NCBI GenBank assembly: GCA_965371855.1
Contig: CBDUZZ010000017.1
Location: 1-64,000, forward strand
DNA: 64,000 bases
Source of the DNA: JAADEM01 sp965371855
Lineage (GTDB): Bacteria > Bacteroidota > Bacteroidia > Bacteroidales > Marinilabiliaceae
Direction of reading: 5' to 3'
This document shows positions 16,984 through 24,725 of this stretch, piece by piece. The position numbers and the translations under genes are program-made. The notes beneath the pieces are model-generated. The model was given only the letters and a program-made list of their open reading frames with translations. It did not search any database and had not been told where the DNA came from. The first letter of the stretch is position 1, and each line of letters begins with the position of its first letter.

Positions 16984-19368
16984 ATGAAATATTCTACTTC
17001 TTTTATTACAGCGTTAATTCTGTTAATTACAGTTTTTAATGTTTCAGGCCAGAAAAAGCCGGACAATCTTTTTTTCAAAGACCGCCTGCAACCTATTTCA
17101 AAAGACAATATCTTCAAAACCGAAGGATACTACAATTGGGGAGCATCAATAATTAAAGGCGAAGATGGTAAATATCATCTTTTTTATTCAAGATGGAAAA
17201 AAGAGTATCGTTTTACCGGTTGGTTACTCTTCTCGGAGGTGGCTCATGCTGTTTCAAATAGTCCTGCCGGGCCATGGAAATATAAAGCAACCGTATTGCA
17301 AGGAAGGGGAAAAGGATACCGGGATGGGATTACTGCACACAATCCAAAAATTAAATATTATGATGGCAAATATTACCTCTACTATGTCTCCACCAATTTA
17401 GGGGATAAAGATTATACAGAGGAGGATCTGATAGAAACAGCCAGGACAGGATACAGCCATTCCAATTGGAAGATTCTTCGTCCGAATCAGAGAACCTTTG
17501 TTGCTGTGTCAGAATCATTAAACGGCCCATGGGAAAGGCCTGAAAGGCCTCTGATAGAGCCTTCAGTACCAATAACAACTCTTACAGTAAATCCTGCAAT
17601 TGCACAAGGCAAAGATGGTAGGTATTATCTGATAGTAAAAGGGGATAAGCCAAACGAAAAACGTTATATTCGTAATCAGGCTATGGCAATATCAGATTCA
17701 CCAGCAGGTCCATTTGAAATTCAAGAGAAGCCGGTTATTGATTATATAGATACGGAAGATATGTCGATGTGGTACGACAAAGAAAGGGAGCGTTTCTACG
17801 GCGTTTTCCATGCACATACTTTTATTGGTATGGTAAGTTCTTTTAATGGGATTAATTGGAAGAAAGCAACTGAGTATGCATTAATGCAAAAACAGGTGCC
17901 TATGGCTGATGGAACTATGCTAAAGCCTGACAGGCTTGAACGACCGTTTGTTTATACTGAAGGTGGAGAGCCAAAGGTTATAAGTATGGCAGTAAAAAAA
18001 GGAGATGATTCATATACTATTTTTTTGCCAGTGAAAGAAAATAAAATCCCTGTACCCAATAAGCGACAGATAGCATGGCAGGAGGCGGAGCTTGGAGTAG
18101 TTTTTCATTACGATCTTCATGTGTTCGACGGAAAGAGGTATGGACAGGGAGGTAACAGGATAGCACCATTCCCGGATTATCAGCTTTTTAAGCCTGATAG
18201 TTTAAATACAGATCAGTGGATAAAAGCATCGAAAGATGCCGGTGCAACATTTGCACTGCTGACGGCAACGCATGAAACGGGTTTTGCTCTTTACCAGTCG
18301 GATGTAAACCCATACTGCATGAAAGCTCTTAAATGGAGAGATGGCAAGGGTGATATAGTACGTGATTTTGTGAATTCTTGTCGAAAATATGGTGTTAAGC
18401 CGGGTATTTATTTAGGCATTCGCTGGAACTCCTTTTTTGGCGTTCATGACTTTAAGGTTAACGGAGAGGGTAAGTTCAGGGATTTGAGACAGGCCTACTA
18501 TAATAAAATGGTTGAAGGAATGGTAAAAGAGTTGTGTACAAACTATGGTGAGCTTTTTGAGATATGGTTCGACGGAGGCGCTGACCATCCTGATAATGGA
18601 GCTCCTGATGTGTTGCCCATAGTTCAGCAGTATCAACCCAATTGCTTATTTTATCACAATTCGCAATTGGCAGAAGCTCGTTGGGGAGGCTCCGAATCAG
18701 GTACGGTGGGATATCCCTGTTGGGCAACATTTCCGTATTATTCAACCGGAGCCGGTGAGTCTGCCCACAAGGCAATTGCTAAAAACAATTTCCAACTTCT
18801 GAAAGAAGGTAACAAAGATGGCAAATACTGGATGCCTGCCATGTCAGATGCACCTCTCCGCGGAATTAATCACCGGCATGAGTGGTTTTGGGAACCCGGT
18901 GATGAGGAAAACCTTTTTTCGGTGGAACAGTTGGTTGAAATGTATTACAAGTCGGTTGGACGTAACTCAACGCTAATTCTCGGACTCACCCCGGATCCTC
19001 ACGGATTGATGCCTGAAGGTGATGTGAAAAGGTTAAAGGCATTTGGTGATGAGATCAAAAGAAGGTTTTCTAATCCCGTTGCTTCTGCTTCAGGAGAAGG
19101 AACTAAGCTAATGATTAAATTGTCGAAAAAGCAGAGTGTCAATCATGTTATTATCGAAGAAGATATAAAGTTTGGCGAACGTATTAGGAGCTACAAAGTT
19201 GAAGCATTAGTTGACAGTAAGTGGATGCTGGTGTGTGATGGAGAATCAATAGGAAATAAACGAATTCAACAGTTTGACACGGTAACTACAGACAGGCTGA
19301 GATTGGTAAGTGATAAATATATAGATAAGCCGTTGATTAAAAATTTTAGTGTATATATGGTAAAATAG
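16984..19368 (+). CDS. Secreted GH43-like beta-propeller fused to GH29 alpha-L-fucosidase
   Basis: From ATG 16984 the product has 794 aa with a signal peptide cleaved after VSGQ. Residues 25-350 look like a five-bladed propeller of the GH43/GH117 type (GEDGKYHLFYSRW, YYDGKYYLYYVS, KDGRYYLIVKG). Residues 360-680 are a GH29 barrel: HYDLHVF, TATHETGF, and the nucleophile Asp530 in FEIWFDGG. The last 90 residues resemble a discoidin-type sugar-binding domain. The enzyme should cleave alpha-L-fucose from host or algal glycans in the periplasm or outside. No SusC/D pair is nearby. Whether the propeller is catalytic is open. Confidence 0.85.
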   Translation: MKYSTSFITALILLITVFNVSGQKKPDNLFFKDRLQPISKDNIFKTEGYYNWGASIIKGEDGKYHLFYSRWKKEYRFTGWLLFSEVAHAVSNSPAGPWKYKATVLQGRGKGYRDGITAHNPKIKYYDGKYYLYYVSTNLGDKDYTEEDLIETARTGYSHSNWKILRPNQRTFVAVSESLNGPWERPERPLIEPSVPITTLTVNPAIAQGKDGRYYLIVKGDKPNEKRYIRNQAMAISDSPAGPFEIQEKPVIDYIDTEDMSMWYDKERERFYGVFHAHTFIGMVSSFNGINWKKATEYALMQKQVPMADGTMLKPDRLERPFVYTEGGEPKVISMAVKKGDDSYTIFLPVKENKIPVPNKRQIAWQEAELGVVFHYDLHVFDGKRYGQGGNRIAPFPDYQLFKPDSLNTDQWIKASKDAGATFALLTATHETGFALYQSDVNPYCMKALKWRDGKGDIVRDFVNSCRKYGVKPGIYLGIRWNSFFGVHDFKVNGEGKFRDLRQAYYNKMVEGMVKELCTNYGELFEIWFDGGADHPDNGAPDVLPIVQQYQPNCLFYHNSQLAEARWGGSESGTVGYPCWATFPYYSTGAGESAHKAIAKNNFQLLKEGNKDGKYWMPAMSDAPLRGINHRHEWFWEPGDEENLFSVEQLVEMYYKSVGRNSTLILGLTPDPHGLMPEGDVKRLKAFGDEIKRRFSNPVASASGEGTKLMIKLSKKQSVNHVIIEEDIKFGERIRSYKVEALVDSKWMLVCDGESIGNKRIQQFDTVTTDRLRLVSDKYIDKPLIKNFSVYMVK

Positions 19369-19400
19369 GGACTTCGCTTTTCGTTTGTATCTGGAAAAAA

Positions 19401-19431
19401 GTGAGCGGGTGACTATTAGTCACGCGCTCAC
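19401..19431 (+). terminator. Hairpin of the GTGAGCGGGTGACT family after the fucosidase gene
   Basis: 14-bp arms with one mismatch and an ATT loop sit 32 nt after the stop codon. The left arm is identical over 14 nt to that of the hairpin at 46501. No clear U tract follows, so termination would depend on the stem or on Rho. Confidence 0.5.
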
Positions 19432-19761
19432 TATGATCTTCACTAATCTGAGCGCAATTTATTCTGCCCTCGGGTTTAAAGAACGACCTTTCGTGAGAAA
19501 ATCAAATGTAGTGACCCAACCGCAAGAATAAAAAAATAACCAGCTGTTAACCAGAGGTTTTGCTTTCTGTATTTTCAAGTTGGGTTAATTCAATAAAAAC
19601 ATCCTTGAGTCATCGCTTAGGGGTGTTTTATATTTTCATCAGACACAAGAGTATGAATATACAGAATTGACAACCAACATTTTGTTGATGTAAGGAACAA
19701 AAAGGGCTCCGGAGTGTTTTTTCAAATATCATAAGCTCATCACAATGGATAACTAATTTAT
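19432..19761. other. Intergenic stretch without a recognisable gene
   Basis: About 330 bp between the fucosidase hairpin and dodecin. There is no credible coding frame. A stem AAAACATCC/GGGTGTTTT (19596-19604 and 19621-19629) followed on the minus strand by T-rich sequence could terminate dodecin transcription. A second GAGCGC string at 19450 echoes the preceding hairpin. Nothing else was identified. Confidence 0.4.
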
Positions 19762-19971
19762 TTATTCGTCGAACCTAAATGATACTTTAATTTTAGCACG
19801 GTATGTTTCAATCTTTCCGTCTTTAATATGCATGTCGAGTTTTGATACTTCTGCAATCCGAAGGTCACGCAAGCTCTTGGATGCTTTAGTTATAGCTGCC
19901 TCGGCAGCTTTTCCCCATGATTCACTGCTGGTACCTACCAGTTCAATGATTTTGTAAACGCTATCTGCCAT
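19762..19971 (-). CDS. Dodecin (flavin-storage protein)
   Basis: From the ATG at 19971 the product has 69 aa, the normal dodecin size. A longer reading from 20019 would add 16 unrelated residues and is less likely. Motifs are MADSVYKIIELVGTSS, SWGKAAEAAI and SKLDMHIKDGKIETYR, which match dodecin helix and strands. Dodecins form hollow dodecamers that bind flavin dimers or CoA and buffer free flavin in the cytoplasm. The gene is alone, flanked by noncoding DNA on both sides. Confidence 0.92.
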   Translation of the reverse strand: MADSVYKIIELVGTSSESWGKAAEAAITKASKSLRDLRIAEVSKLDMHIKDGKIETYRAKIKVSFRFDE

Positions 19972-20190
19972 AATTTCAATGTTTAGATATTGTGAATGAT
20001 GTAAGTCCTCCTTTTTCAAACTTGTTTGATATAAAGTTACAACAGAACAACTGTATTGTCAATAGTTTGAAAGGAATTGTTATATCTTTAACTTAAAGAG
20101 TGGGTTTTAGGTTTGGGATTTGTATCTTAACCCGCATTATTCATTTTAATTCTAATCAGTTTGGTATACGGCTGTTCAAACAAAAACTCA

Positions 20191-20218
20191 AAAAAAAGGA
20201 GCCAGTTTAACTGACTCC
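20191..20218 (-). terminator. Rho-independent terminator
   Basis: On the minus strand GGAGTCAGT/ACTGGCTCC (one wobble, 3-nt loop) is followed by seven T residues. It would end transcripts from the lipoprotein gene at 20388-21257, with the palindromic element 20227-20368 included in the 3' UTR. Confidence 0.7.
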
Positions 20219-20226
20219 TACAATTG

Positions 20227-20368
20227 GTGGCTGTAAGAAAATTTGTTTATTCATCATTTAACGTCATTGCGAACCGTCAACTGACGGAGAAGCAATCTGT
20301 AACCTATAAAGATTGCTTCGTCATCCTTCCTTGCAATGACGATATTTACTTAGTCTTCTTACAGTCAC
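20227..20368. repeat. Nested palindromic element (MITE/REP-like)
   Basis: The outer arms at 20227-20239 and 20356-20368 pair 12 of 13. Inside are CGTCATTGC/GCAATGACG arms (20262-20270 and 20333-20341), then GAAGCAATCT/AGATTGCTTC (20289-20298 and 20310-20319) and a small CGTCAACTGACG dyad. The GTCATTGCGA...GAAGCAATCT type is a known kind of interspersed palindrome in several bacterial phyla. It carries no gene. Confidence 0.6.
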
Positions 20369-20387
20369 TAATTAATATGAACAAATT

Positions 20388-21257
20388 CTACATAGTTATT
20401 CTATTTCTAACTTTTTTGATTTGCTTAAATATAGCAACCACCTCTTTTGCCTGATATAGTTCCGCTGGTTCTAATTTCAAAAGAGTCTCATTCTTTTCTC
20501 CAATATCTTTATAATTCTTTATTAATTCTTTAATATCATCAAGCACCACAACCTCAGATGAATTATCAATATGATTAGATAAGATAGCTAATAGTTTTTC
20601 TAATGGCTCACTTTGCTTACCGATTAACAGAAGTAGATTTCTTTTTAGCATATAATTTACTTCGTCGGGAATATCTTTATTATTTGGTTTTTCAATTAAG
20701 CTTGAAACGATATAAAGTTTTTCAATATAATTCCCTAAAATCATATAAGTATAAAACTCAGATTTATCACTTTTCGACAATTTCTTCTCACTATTGTCTA
20801 ATGCATTCTGTAGCATTATTAACACTGAATCGACAGAAACATCTTCATTTTCATACCTTTCGATTATAAGTTTTGGAAATTCATCTGTTAAACCGAAATT
20901 TTTGGCCAGTTCCATTACAGCTCCATAGATTGGGTACGCATCTTCTCTTTTCCCGGATGTGGTCATTGCATACAACATATCACCTAAATAAACACCAATA
21001 TTGGTAGCAATTTTTTTATTGCCAACATAATTAAGAGCATTGGTTGGCTTATTGATAATTTCATGATAATAGACTACATCTGCCATTTCAAATATAGCTT
21101 TTATGTCTGAAATAGTATGTGTCTTCGGTTGAATAACAAGTGCCTCTTCAATCAAAACATCATCTTTTTTATCTTCACTCTTTTTAGTTTTTTGGGTATT
21201 ACAAGAAGTAGATAAAATAAAAATCGAAATAAAAAGTAATAATAGTTTCTGTTTCAT
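20388..21257 (-). CDS. Hypothetical lipoprotein
   Basis: The product has 289 aa. A lipoprotein signal ends at LSTSC (Cys19), so the protein is lipid-anchored in the periplasm or outer membrane. A charged linker (KTKKSEDKKDD) follows. The remainder is mainly helical, with repeated leucine-rich amphipathic segments, and contains the stretch NIGVYLGDMLYAMTTSGKREDAYPIYGAVMELAKNFGL, seen in uncharacterised Bacteroidota lipoproteins. The function is unknown. It is monocistronic, with a 3' terminator at 20191. Confidence 0.75.
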   Translation of the reverse strand: MKQKLLLLFISIFILSTSCNTQKTKKSEDKKDDVLIEEALVIQPKTHTISDIKAIFEMADVVYYHEIINKPTNALNYVGNKKIATNIGVYLGDMLYAMTTSGKREDAYPIYGAVMELAKNFGLTDEFPKLIIERYENEDVSVDSVLIMLQNALDNSEKKLSKSDKSEFYTYMILGNYIEKLYIVSSLIEKPNNKDIPDEVNYMLKRNLLLLIGKQSEPLEKLLAILSNHIDNSSEVVVLDDIKELIKNYKDIGEKNETLLKLEPAELYQAKEVVAIFKQIKKVRNRITM

Positions 21258-21361
21258 AATTCTAAATGTTAGTTTTTATAAAAGTAGTTACTTTATTTAA
21301 GAAAAAGAAATGTAATATGCCTGATGCATTTTCAATTCAAGAAACACGATAAGATAACCGA

Positions 21362-22651
21362 TTAAATAACCTCTCCATAAAGGTCATAATCTTCTGCACC
21401 GGTAATTTTAACGTTGTAAAACTCTCCGGTTTGCAGATCACTCTCAAGGGGGATAAGCACTTCCTGATCAACTTCGGGGGAGTCGTACTCAGTGCGCCCG
21501 ATGTAATGTTCTCCGTCCTGCTTGTCGATGATTATTTTCAGTGTCTGGCCTATTTTTAATTGGTTTTGCTCATACGAGATGGTATTTTGAATCTCCATAA
21601 TTTTATCGGCTCTTGCCTTCTTTACTTCATTAGGAATGTCATCTTTATAGCTTTTGTAGGCGAAAGTGTCTTCTTCATGAGAGTATGGAAATACACCAAG
21701 GCGTTCGAATTTCATCTTTTCAACAAACCTTATTAACTCCTGAAAGTCTTGTTCTGTTTCACCCGGGTGGCCTGTAATGAATGTTGTACGCAGATGTATG
21801 TCTGGTACTTGTGTGCGTATTTGTTCAAGAAGCTTGTATGTTTGCACTTTGTTTACACCGCGGTGCATTAGTTTAAGCATATTATCGCTAATGTGTTGCA
21901 ACGCTATATCAGCATAATTGCACACCTTGGGGTTTTCATTCATCACTTTCAGTATGTCCATGGGAAAACCGGCAGGGTAGAAGTAGTGCAGTCTGATCCA
22001 CTCAATTCCGTTTATCTTTGACAGTTCATCAATAAGATAAGGTAACTGAAGTTTATTGTTGATATCATATCCATAGTATGACAGATCCTGTGCAATGACT
22101 TGTAGTTCCTTCACACCTTTATCAGCAAGTTTTTCAGCTTCATACAGCAGATCTTCTATAGGTTTGCTTTTATGTTTGCCTGTGATGATTGGGATGGCGC
22201 AATAAGAGCATTTACGGTTACAGCCTTCGGATATTTTAAGGTAAGCGTAGTGGTTTGGAGTAGTGATTGAGCGTTCAAGCATTAAATCTCTACGGTATGA
22301 TGCACCAATCTCAGAAACAATATTCTGCCAGTCAAATTTTCCATAAAACTTATCAACTTCAGGAAGTTCTTCTTTAAGCTGGTTAAAGTACCGCTCCGAC
22401 AAACAACCCATTACATAAAGTTTCTTTATCTCTCCACGTTTCTTTGCCTGAGCAAAATCAAGAATTTTTTCTATCGATTCTTCTTTGGCATCACCGATAA
22501 ACCCACAGGTGTTAATAATTACAACTTCCCCATTAGGATTTGAAGGGTCGTGATCTACCTTTAGTCCGTTAGCTTCAAACTGTTTTATCAGAAACTCACT
22601 ATCTACAAGGTTTTTGGAACAACCCATAGTAATTACATCAACTTTTTTCAC
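21362..22651 (-). CDS. rimO: Ribosomal protein S12 methylthiotransferase
   Basis: This radical-SAM enzyme adds a methylthio group to an aspartate of ribosomal protein S12. The N-terminal MTTase domain carries GCSKNLVDSE, NTCGFIGDAKEE and MGCLSERY with the three cluster cysteines. The radical-SAM motif is EGCNRKCSYCAIP. A TRAM domain follows (IIIDKQDGEHYIGRTEYDSPEVD). SPEVD and IPLESD near the end are RimO-type rather than MiaB-type. I prefer the GTG at 22651 as start (VKKVDVITMGC, 429 aa). The upstream ATG at 22696 lies in repeat-like intergenic sequence. Confidence 0.93.
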   Translation of the reverse strand: MKKVDVITMGCSKNLVDSEFLIKQFEANGLKVDHDPSNPNGEVVIINTCGFIGDAKEESIEKILDFAQAKKRGEIKKLYVMGCLSERYFNQLKEELPEVDKFYGKFDWQNIVSEIGASYRRDLMLERSITTPNHYAYLKISEGCNRKCSYCAIPIITGKHKSKPIEDLLYEAEKLADKGVKELQVIAQDLSYYGYDINNKLQLPYLIDELSKINGIEWIRLHYFYPAGFPMDILKVMNENPKVCNYADIALQHISDNMLKLMHRGVNKVQTYKLLEQIRTQVPDIHLRTTFITGHPGETEQDFQELIRFVEKMKFERLGVFPYSHEEDTFAYKSYKDDIPNEVKKARADKIMEIQNTISYEQNQLKIGQTLKIIIDKQDGEHYIGRTEYDSPEVDQEVLIPLESDLQTGEFYNVKITGAEDYDLYGEVI

Positions 22652-22883
22652 CTGTTTATAATTTATTAAGTGGCTAACACAGAGACACTGAGGCACAGAG
22701 TTTCTGTTTCTTTTATTCGCGCATTCGCGGCAAAATAATCATTTATGGTTGGTGACTAATTTATTGGTCATGGGTATTTCATGTTATAGTTTTAATATGT
22801 CAATGAGTGAATGAATTGCACAATGATAAATGAATAATAATTAAGGTGTTAAACAAATAAACAAATCACCGACTAACCAAATC

Positions 22884-22915
22884 ATCACATTATCACATTA
22901 GCACATCATCACATT
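22884..22915. repeat. Octamer tandem repeat ATCACATT
   Basis: Four octamers (three ATCACATT, one AGCACATC) lie end to end upstream of the ftsY stop. Two copies of the reverse complement AATGTGAT occur at 28197-28212. Confidence 0.55.
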
Positions 22916-22931
22916 AGCTTTTTATGGCAAA

Positions 22932-23885
22932 CTATTGCTTAAACAGGGAATCAACAAACTCTTCTTTGTTAAATAGTTGCAGATCATCTATCCCTTCACC
23001 TATACCTATGTATTTAACCGGTATTTTAAATTGGTCGGAAATGCCGATAACAACTCCGCCTTTTGCTGTTCCGTCGAGTTTGGTGATAGCCAGGGCTGAT
23101 ACATCGGTGGTTGTGGAGAATTGTTTTGCCTGTTCAAATGCATTTTGTCCGGTAGAGCCATCGAGGATAAGAAGTATTTCGTGCGGTGCATCCGGAACGA
23201 CCTTTTGCATCACTTTTTTTATTTTCGAAAGTTCGTTCATAAGGTTCACCTTGTTGTGCAATCTTCCGGCCGTATCTATAATTACCACATCAATATTCTG
23301 TTTTTTGGCGGAAGTAAGTGTGTCAAAAGCCACAGAAGCAGGATCAGAGCCCATTTTTTGTTTTATTAGCGGAACCTGAACCCTGTCTGCCCAAATATTC
23401 AACTGATCAATGGCAGCAGCTCTGAAGGTATCTGCCGCACCGAGAACAACAGATTTGCCGGCCTGTTTGAATTTATGGGCAAGTTTGCCTATAGTAGTGG
23501 TTTTACCAACGCCATTCACACCAACAACCATAATGACATATGGATTATCTGAAGGGAGTATGTCGAAGTCAGAAGTTGTACTGCTATCATTTTCTGATAG
23601 GAGAGAGGATATCTCTTCACGTAAGATTTTATTTAGTTCAGAAGTGCTTAGATACTTATCCTCGGCAACCCTTTTTTCTATTCGGCCAATAATTTTTAAT
23701 GTTGTATCAACACCAACATCAGAAGTGATAAGAACCTCTTCAAGTTCATCAAGTACGTCTTCATCAACGGTAGATTTACCTACCACCACACGTGTGAGTT
23801 TTTTTAGAACGCTCTCTTTTGTTTTGGCTAACCCTTTATCAAGATTCTCTTTCTTATTTTTGTTAAAGCCACCAAATAATCCCAT
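22932..23885 (-). CDS. ftsY: Signal recognition particle receptor
   Basis: This is the SRP receptor GTPase that docks ribosome-nascent chain complexes at the inner membrane. The 317-aa protein has the short acidic/basic N-terminus normal in this phylum, an N domain (about 20-95) and a G domain: G1 GVNGVGKTTTIGKLA, the insertion box DTFRAAAIDQL, G3 DTAGRLHNK, G4 TKLDGTAKGG, and the closing GEGIDDLQLFN. It is on the same strand as the DUF4295-rpmG-rpmB cluster, which lies upstream, but a terminator at 23976 separates them. Confidence 0.97.
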   Translation of the reverse strand: MGLFGGFNKNKKENLDKGLAKTKESVLKKLTRVVVGKSTVDEDVLDELEEVLITSDVGVDTTLKIIGRIEKRVAEDKYLSTSELNKILREEISSLLSENDSSTTSDFDILPSDNPYVIMVVGVNGVGKTTTIGKLAHKFKQAGKSVVLGAADTFRAAAIDQLNIWADRVQVPLIKQKMGSDPASVAFDTLTSAKKQNIDVVIIDTAGRLHNKVNLMNELSKIKKVMQKVVPDAPHEILLILDGSTGQNAFEQAKQFSTTTDVSALAITKLDGTAKGGVVIGISDQFKIPVKYIGIGEGIDDLQLFNKEEFVDSLFKQ

Positions 23886-23897
23886 AATATTAGTTTT

Positions 23898-23939
23898 CAG
23901 TCATCAGTCATAAGTTAACAGTCATAAGTTAACAGTACG
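23898..23939. repeat. Heptamer tandem repeat
   Basis: Six consecutive heptamers: CAGTCAT, CAGTCAT, AAGTTAA, CAGTCAT, AAGTTAA, CAGTACG. It belongs to the same CAGTNAN family as the larger array at 44641. Confidence 0.6.
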
Positions 23940-23975
23940 AATATGTAATATGCTAGAGCACAAAAATTTAAAAAT

Positions 23976-24012
23976 AAAAAAAGCTTCCTAATTTACTAAA
24001 TCAGAAAGCTTT
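23976..24012 (-). terminator. Terminator of the rpmB-rpmG-DUF4295 operon
   Basis: A long stem pairs 23980-23995 with 23997-24012 (16 positions including G-U pairs), with AAAGCTTT-type ends. On the minus strand it is followed by seven T residues. It is 22 nt past the DUF4295 stop. Confidence 0.75.
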
Positions 24013-24034
24013 GAAAATATTGTTTAGTAAAGAA

Positions 24035-24190
24035 TTATTTTCTGTTAAAAAATTCTTTGGTCTGTTCATTAGGTATAATCTCCTCACGGAATGAATAAGC
24101 TCCTGTTTTGGGTGATTTTACCATTTTTATCACTTTAGTGTGACCTTTACCTTCTCCTTTTTGCAAAGATGCAACTGATTTCTTAGCCAT
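24035..24190 (-). CDS. DUF4295 family small basic protein
   Basis: The product has 51 aa, starting MAKKSVASLQKGEGKGHTK and ending EFFNRK. The family is restricted to Bacteroidota and is almost always encoded directly after rpmB and rpmG, as here. It is very basic and is probably a ribosome-associated protein, although its role is not established. It starts 7 nt after the rpmG stop, within the same operon, and the terminator follows. Confidence 0.9.
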   Translation of the reverse strand: MAKKSVASLQKGEGKGHTKVIKMVKSPKTGAYSFREEIIPNEQTKEFFNRK

Positions 24191-24197
24191 GATTCAA

Positions 24198-24383
24198 TTA
24201 TTTTATTTCACGATGAATTGTATATCGCTTCAATATTGGATTAAACTTTTTGAGTTCCATTCTGTCAGGAGTATTTTTCCTGCTTTTAACGGTTATATAC
24301 CTGGATGTTCCTGGCATTCCGCTTGTTTTATGCTCTGTACACTCCAGTATTACCTGAACACGGTTACCTTTTCCTTTAGCCAT
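24198..24383 (-). CDS. rpmG: 50S ribosomal protein L33
   Basis: The product has 61 aa. It has the L33 pattern MAKGKGNRVQVILECTEHK, SRYITVKSRKNTPDRMELKKF and a basic end. Only one Cys (in LECTEH) is present, so this is the zinc-independent C-minus type. It follows rpmB by 12 nt in a three-gene ribosomal operon, the standard order in this phylum. Confidence 0.97.
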   Translation of the reverse strand: MAKGKGNRVQVILECTEHKTSGMPGTSRYITVKSRKNTPDRMELKKFNPILKRYTIHREIK

Positions 24384-24395
24384 TATACTGCTCTA

Positions 24396-24638
24396 TTAAT
24401 ATTTATTAATAAATCCTTTTTCTTTTGCGCTTTTCAAAGCGGCAACTACACCTATTTTGTTAATCAGTCTCAGGCCTGAAGCTGAAACTTTAATACTTAC
24501 CCAACGATCTTCCTCGGGCAGATAGAACTTTTTAGTAAACAGGTTTGGGAAAAATTTCCGCCTTGTTCTTCTCTTTGAGTGAGATACGTTATTTCCCACC
24601 ATGACCTTCTTACCTGTTATTTCACAAACTCTTGACAT
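24396..24638 (-). CDS. rpmB: 50S ribosomal protein L28
   Basis: The product has 80 aa. The start MSRVCEITGKKVMVGNNVSH, the SKRRTRRKFFPNL basic segment and WVSIKVSASGLRLINKIG identify L28. It lacks the four-cysteine zinc site and so is a C-minus form like its partner L33. It is the first gene of the rpmB-rpmG-DUF4295 operon. Confidence 0.97.
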   Translation of the reverse strand: MSRVCEITGKKVMVGNNVSHSKRRTRRKFFPNLFTKKFYLPEEDRWVSIKVSASGLRLINKIGVVAALKSAKEKGFINKY

Positions 24639-24725
24639 CGCTCTATTAATTTTTTCTTATACGTTTTTTTAACAGAGCGCAAAATACGCTATTTTTATTC
24701 AAAAAAACAAATAGTATCAGCATAA

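Noticed and set aside
19432..19761. 6S or other structured RNA in the gap before dodecin
   Set aside because: No long closing stem or open internal bubble can be drawn; only a short terminator-like hairpin is visible.
22652..22696. Upstream ATG extension of rimO
   Set aside because: The extra 15 residues come from repeat-like CTCTGTGCCTCAG sequence and are not like the start of RimO; GTG 22651 fits family alignments better.
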